Origin: Paraburkholderia fungorum
GTDB lineage: Bacteria > Pseudomonadota > Gammaproteobacteria > Burkholderiales > Burkholderiaceae
Assembly: GCF_902833645.1 (NCBI RefSeq)
Contig: NZ_CADFGE010000014.1
Coordinates: 1-64,000 of the forward strand
DNA: 64,000 bases
Direction of reading: 5' to 3'
The first letter of the stretch is position 1. Each line of letters begins with the position of its first letter. Shown in pieces: positions 61,724-64,000 of this stretch. A model generated the notes under the pieces. That model was not told where the DNA came from. It saw nothing but the letters and a program-made list of their open reading frames with translations, and searched no databases. The translations under genes and the position numbers were made by a program.

Positions 61724-63823
61724 TCAGGCGGCGAGTCGGGAAATGTCGGCGACGCAATTCATCTGCTGATGCAGCGCGCCGAGCAAAGCCAGACGGTTGG
61801 CGCGCAACGCCGGATCTTCGGCGTTGACCATCACGTCGTTGAAGAACGTATCGACCGGTTCGCGCAATGCGGCGAGCGCGGTCAGCGCGCCGGTGTAGTC
61901 GCGCACGGCGAGTTGCGATTGCACGCGCGGTGCGACCTGCTCCAGTTGCGCATGCAAGGCTTTTTCCGCCGCTTCGGTCAGCAGCGTGACCAGCACACCG
62001 CCGGTGACCGAGCCTTCCGACTTCTTCAGGATGTTCGAAATGCGCTTGTTGGCCGCCGCGAGCGAGGCCGCTTCCGGCAGCGCCGCGAACTCGCGCACCG
62101 CATCCAGACGCGCGACGATGTCGTCGAAGCGCGTCGGGTTCAGTGCCAGCACCGCGTCGATTTCGCCCGGCGCGTAGCCGCGTTCGCGCAGCAGACCGCG
62201 CAGGCGGTCCATGCTGAATTCGTAAATTGCCTGCGTCGAATCGGCGACACCCGGCACGGCGGCAAATTGCGCGTAAGCGGTGCGCAACAGTTCGATCAGA
62301 TCGACCGGCAATTGCTTCTCGACCAGAATCCGCAGCACGCCCAGCGCATGACGGCGCAGCGCGAACGGGTCTTTCTCGCCGGTCGGTTGCAGGCCGATGC
62401 CCCAGATGCCGACCAGCGTTTCGAGCTTGTCGGCAAGCGCGACGACGGTGCCGGTTGCCGTGGCGGGCAATGCATCGCCGGAGAAACGCGGCTGATAGTG
62501 TTCCGAGCAGGCCAGCGCGACTTCTTCCGGCTCGCCGTCGTGGCGCGCGTAGTACGTGCCCATCGTGCCTTGCAACTCGGGGAACTCGCCCACCATGTCG
62601 GTGATCAGGTCGGCCTTCGAGAGGCGCGCGGCGCGCTTTGCCAGTCCGACATCCGCACCGATCAACGAGGCGATTGCACCCGCCAGCGCTTCGACGCGCT
62701 CGACGCGTTGCAGCGCCGAACCCAGCTTGTTGTGATAGACGACATTGGCGAGCAGCGGGACGCGCTCGGCGAGCGGCTTCTTCTTGTCCTGCTCGAAGAA
62801 GAACTTCGCATCGGCCAGACGCGGACGCACCACGCGTTCGTTACCTTCGACGATATCGCCCGGCGTCTTCGTTTCGATGTTCGACACGATCAGGAAGCGC
62901 GAGCGCAGCTTGCCGTTCGCATCCGTCAACGCGAAGTATTTCTGGTTCGTCTGCATGGTCAGGATCAGGCATTCCTGCGGTACTTGCAGGAACTCGTCCT
63001 CGAAACGGCAGGCGTAGACCACCGGCCATTCGACCAGCGAATTCACTTCATCCAGCAGCGATTCGGGCATCACGACCTGGTCGCCGTCGGCTTGCGCGAG
63101 CAGATGCGTGCGGATGGTTTCCTTGCGGTCGGCGAAATTCGCGACCACGCGGCCCTTGTGCAACAGCGTATCGGCGTACGAGTCCGCGTGCTGGATCTGC
63201 ACGAGGCCTTCGGACAGGAAGCGATGGCCGAGCGTGGTGTCGTCGGCGTCGATACCGAGCGCCGTGACCGGCACGACCTGGTCGCCGTGCAGGGTGGTCA
63301 GGCGATGCACCGGACGCACGAACTGCACGTTGGTGCCGTCCGGGCGCTGATACGTCATCACCTTCGGGATCGGCAGCTTGGCGAGCGTTTCGTTGAGCGC
63401 GCTTTGCAGGCCTTCGACGAGCGTGGCGCCCGGCGCGGCGTAGCGCAGGAAGAAGGCTTCGGCCTTGCCGTCCTGCGCGCGTTCCAGGTCGTTCACCGAG
63501 AAGTCGGGGAAGCCGAGCGCGGCCAGTTTCTTGGCGAGCGGCGCGGTGGGCTGGCCGTCTTTATCGAGCGCGACCGAAACCGGCAGCACTTTTTCGCGCA
63601 CGTGTTTTTCCGGCGCGACCGCACGTACGTTCTTGATGGTGACGGCGAGACGGCGCGGCGTGGCGTAACGTTCGAACGACAGTTCGCCTTCGATCAGGTC
63701 GCGCGCCGCGAGGCGCTGCGCAATGCCTTCGGCGAACGCGTCACCGAGGCGCGCGAGCGCTTTCGGCGGCAGTTCTTCGGTCAGCAGCTCGACGAGCAGG
63801 GTAGCTTGATGGGGTTGAGTCAT
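61724..63823 (-). CDS. glyS: Glycyl-tRNA synthetase beta subunit
   Basis: This 699-residue beta subunit of the alpha2-beta2 bacterial GlyRS recognises tRNA-Gly. It begins ATLLVELLTEELPPKALARLGDAFAEGI as in E. coli, contains the family blocks PTAPLAKKLAALGF and QEECLILTMQTNQKYFAL-type (here VPQECLILTMQTNQKYF), and ends in a helical tRNA-binding domain. It is 15 bp downstream of glyQ and followed by gmhB after 10 bp. Confidence 0.97.
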   Translation of the reverse strand: MTQPHQATLLVELLTEELPPKALARLGDAFAEGIAQRLAARDLIEGELSFERYATPRRLAVTIKNVRAVAPEKHVREKVLPVSVALDKDGQPTAPLAKKLAALGFPDFSVNDLERAQDGKAEAFFLRYAAPGATLVEGLQSALNETLAKLPIPKVMTYQRPDGTNVQFVRPVHRLTTLHGDQVVPVTALGIDADDTTLGHRFLSEGLVQIQHADSYADTLLHKGRVVANFADRKETIRTHLLAQADGDQVVMPESLLDEVNSLVEWPVVYACRFEDEFLQVPQECLILTMQTNQKYFALTDANGKLRSRFLIVSNIETKTPGDIVEGNERVVRPRLADAKFFFEQDKKKPLAERVPLLANVVYHNKLGSALQRVERVEALAGAIASLIGADVGLAKRAARLSKADLITDMVGEFPELQGTMGTYYARHDGEPEEVALACSEHYQPRFSGDALPATATGTVVALADKLETLVGIWGIGLQPTGEKDPFALRRHALGVLRILVEKQLPVDLIELLRTAYAQFAAVPGVADSTQAIYEFSMDRLRGLLRERGYAPGEIDAVLALNPTRFDDIVARLDAVREFAALPEAASLAAANKRISNILKKSEGSVTGGVLVTLLTEAAEKALHAQLEQVAPRVQSQLAVRDYTGALTALAALREPVDTFFNDVMVNAEDPALRANRLALLGALHQQMNCVADISRLAA

Positions 63824-63838
63824 TTCTTGATGTTCTCG

Positions 63839-64000
63839 TCAGTCCGGATCGATCTTGCGTTCGATTTTCAGCGGAGGTGCCCATGCGGGCTTGGCTGCAT
63901 CCTGTTCGTCGGTCGTGAGGCCTGGCACGCCGTGCACCGGATTGCCGAGCATCGGGAAACCGAGCTTTTCGCGCGATTCGTAGTAAGCCTGCGCGACCAG
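63839..64000 (-). CDS. glyQ: Glycyl-tRNA synthetase alpha subunit, 3' end only
   Basis: The minus strand reads VAQAYYESREKLGFPMLGNP and ends PPLKIERKIDPD with TGA at 63839-63841. This is the C-terminus of the GlyRS alpha subunit. The gene continues past the window edge; only about 53 codons are visible. Confidence 0.9.
   Translation of the reverse strand: MVAQAYYESREKLGFPMLGNPVHGVPGLTTDEQDAAKPAWAPPLKIERKIDPD

Overview
The window looks like a chromosomal segment of a beta-proteobacterium, most likely Paraburkholderia or Burkholderia. The evidence is high GC with strong GC3 bias, Burkholderiales-type gene orders (lptD-surA-pdxA-ksgA with divergent amgK-murU; ubiE, a Tim44-like gene, ubiJ, ubiB; aspS-nudB-clsB), a DUF4148 protein, a gram-negative porin, and a long hairpin near 587-621 of a type I recall as dispersed in Burkholderia genomes. 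I found no rRNA, tRNA, CRISPR array, prophage or intact insertion sequence. Most of the window is ordinary core chromosome. The accessory signals are a decayed gene remnant, several intergenic repeat clusters and three regulator/operator arrangements.

Layout. Positions 1-726 hold no convincing gene, only degenerate direct repeats and the hairpin. Positions 727-3997 (minus) carry queF, a 5'-nucleotidase and ilvA. Positions 4511-9568 (plus) carry a 1364-residue FAD/Fe-S dehydrogenase fusion, a HIT protein and a DUF971 protein. Positions 9638-13791 form a ubiquinone cluster (ubiE, Tim44-like membrane protein, ubiJ, ubiB). A methyltransferase, an FmdB-type zinc ribbon, a DUF502 membrane protein, aspS, nudB and clsB follow up to 19574. 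The gap 19575-20162 contains the last 47 codons of a lost TPR/glycosyltransferase gene. Positions 20163-27510 form a fatty-acid beta-oxidation block: TetR regulator, acyl-CoA dehydrogenase, FadN/FadB-type bifunctional enzyme, thiolase and enoyl-CoA hydratase. A perfect GAAAC-N2-GTTTC palindrome lies in front of the regulator.

Positions 27559-32407 hold fdhD, a nitrate-reductase-associated protein with 14-bp tandem repeats over its end, and a PAS-GGDEF-EAL c-di-GMP protein. Positions 32453-37727 hold two regulator-target modules: LysR with a serine hydrolase and an MFS transporter, and a GST with a divergent LysR. Positions 37941-41013 carry a DUF4148 protein, an acyl-CoA thioesterase and an Atm1-type ABC transporter. 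Positions 41114-48994 are an envelope block: murU-amgK (cell-wall sugar recycling) facing lptD-surA-pdxA-ksgA.

Positions 49076-53891 carry an EamA transporter, a porin, an MFS transporter with a TTG start and a LysR regulator. Positions 53983-58396 form what I read as an alkyl-sulfate utilisation module: TetR, a cytoplasmic alkylsulfatase and FadD, with one 18-bp palindrome repeated (14 of 18 positions) in front of the regulator and in front of the sulfatase. Positions 58519-64000 carry gloA, an NTF2-like protein, a YgjP-type metallopeptidase, plsC, gmhB, glyS and the 3' end of glyQ, which runs off the window.
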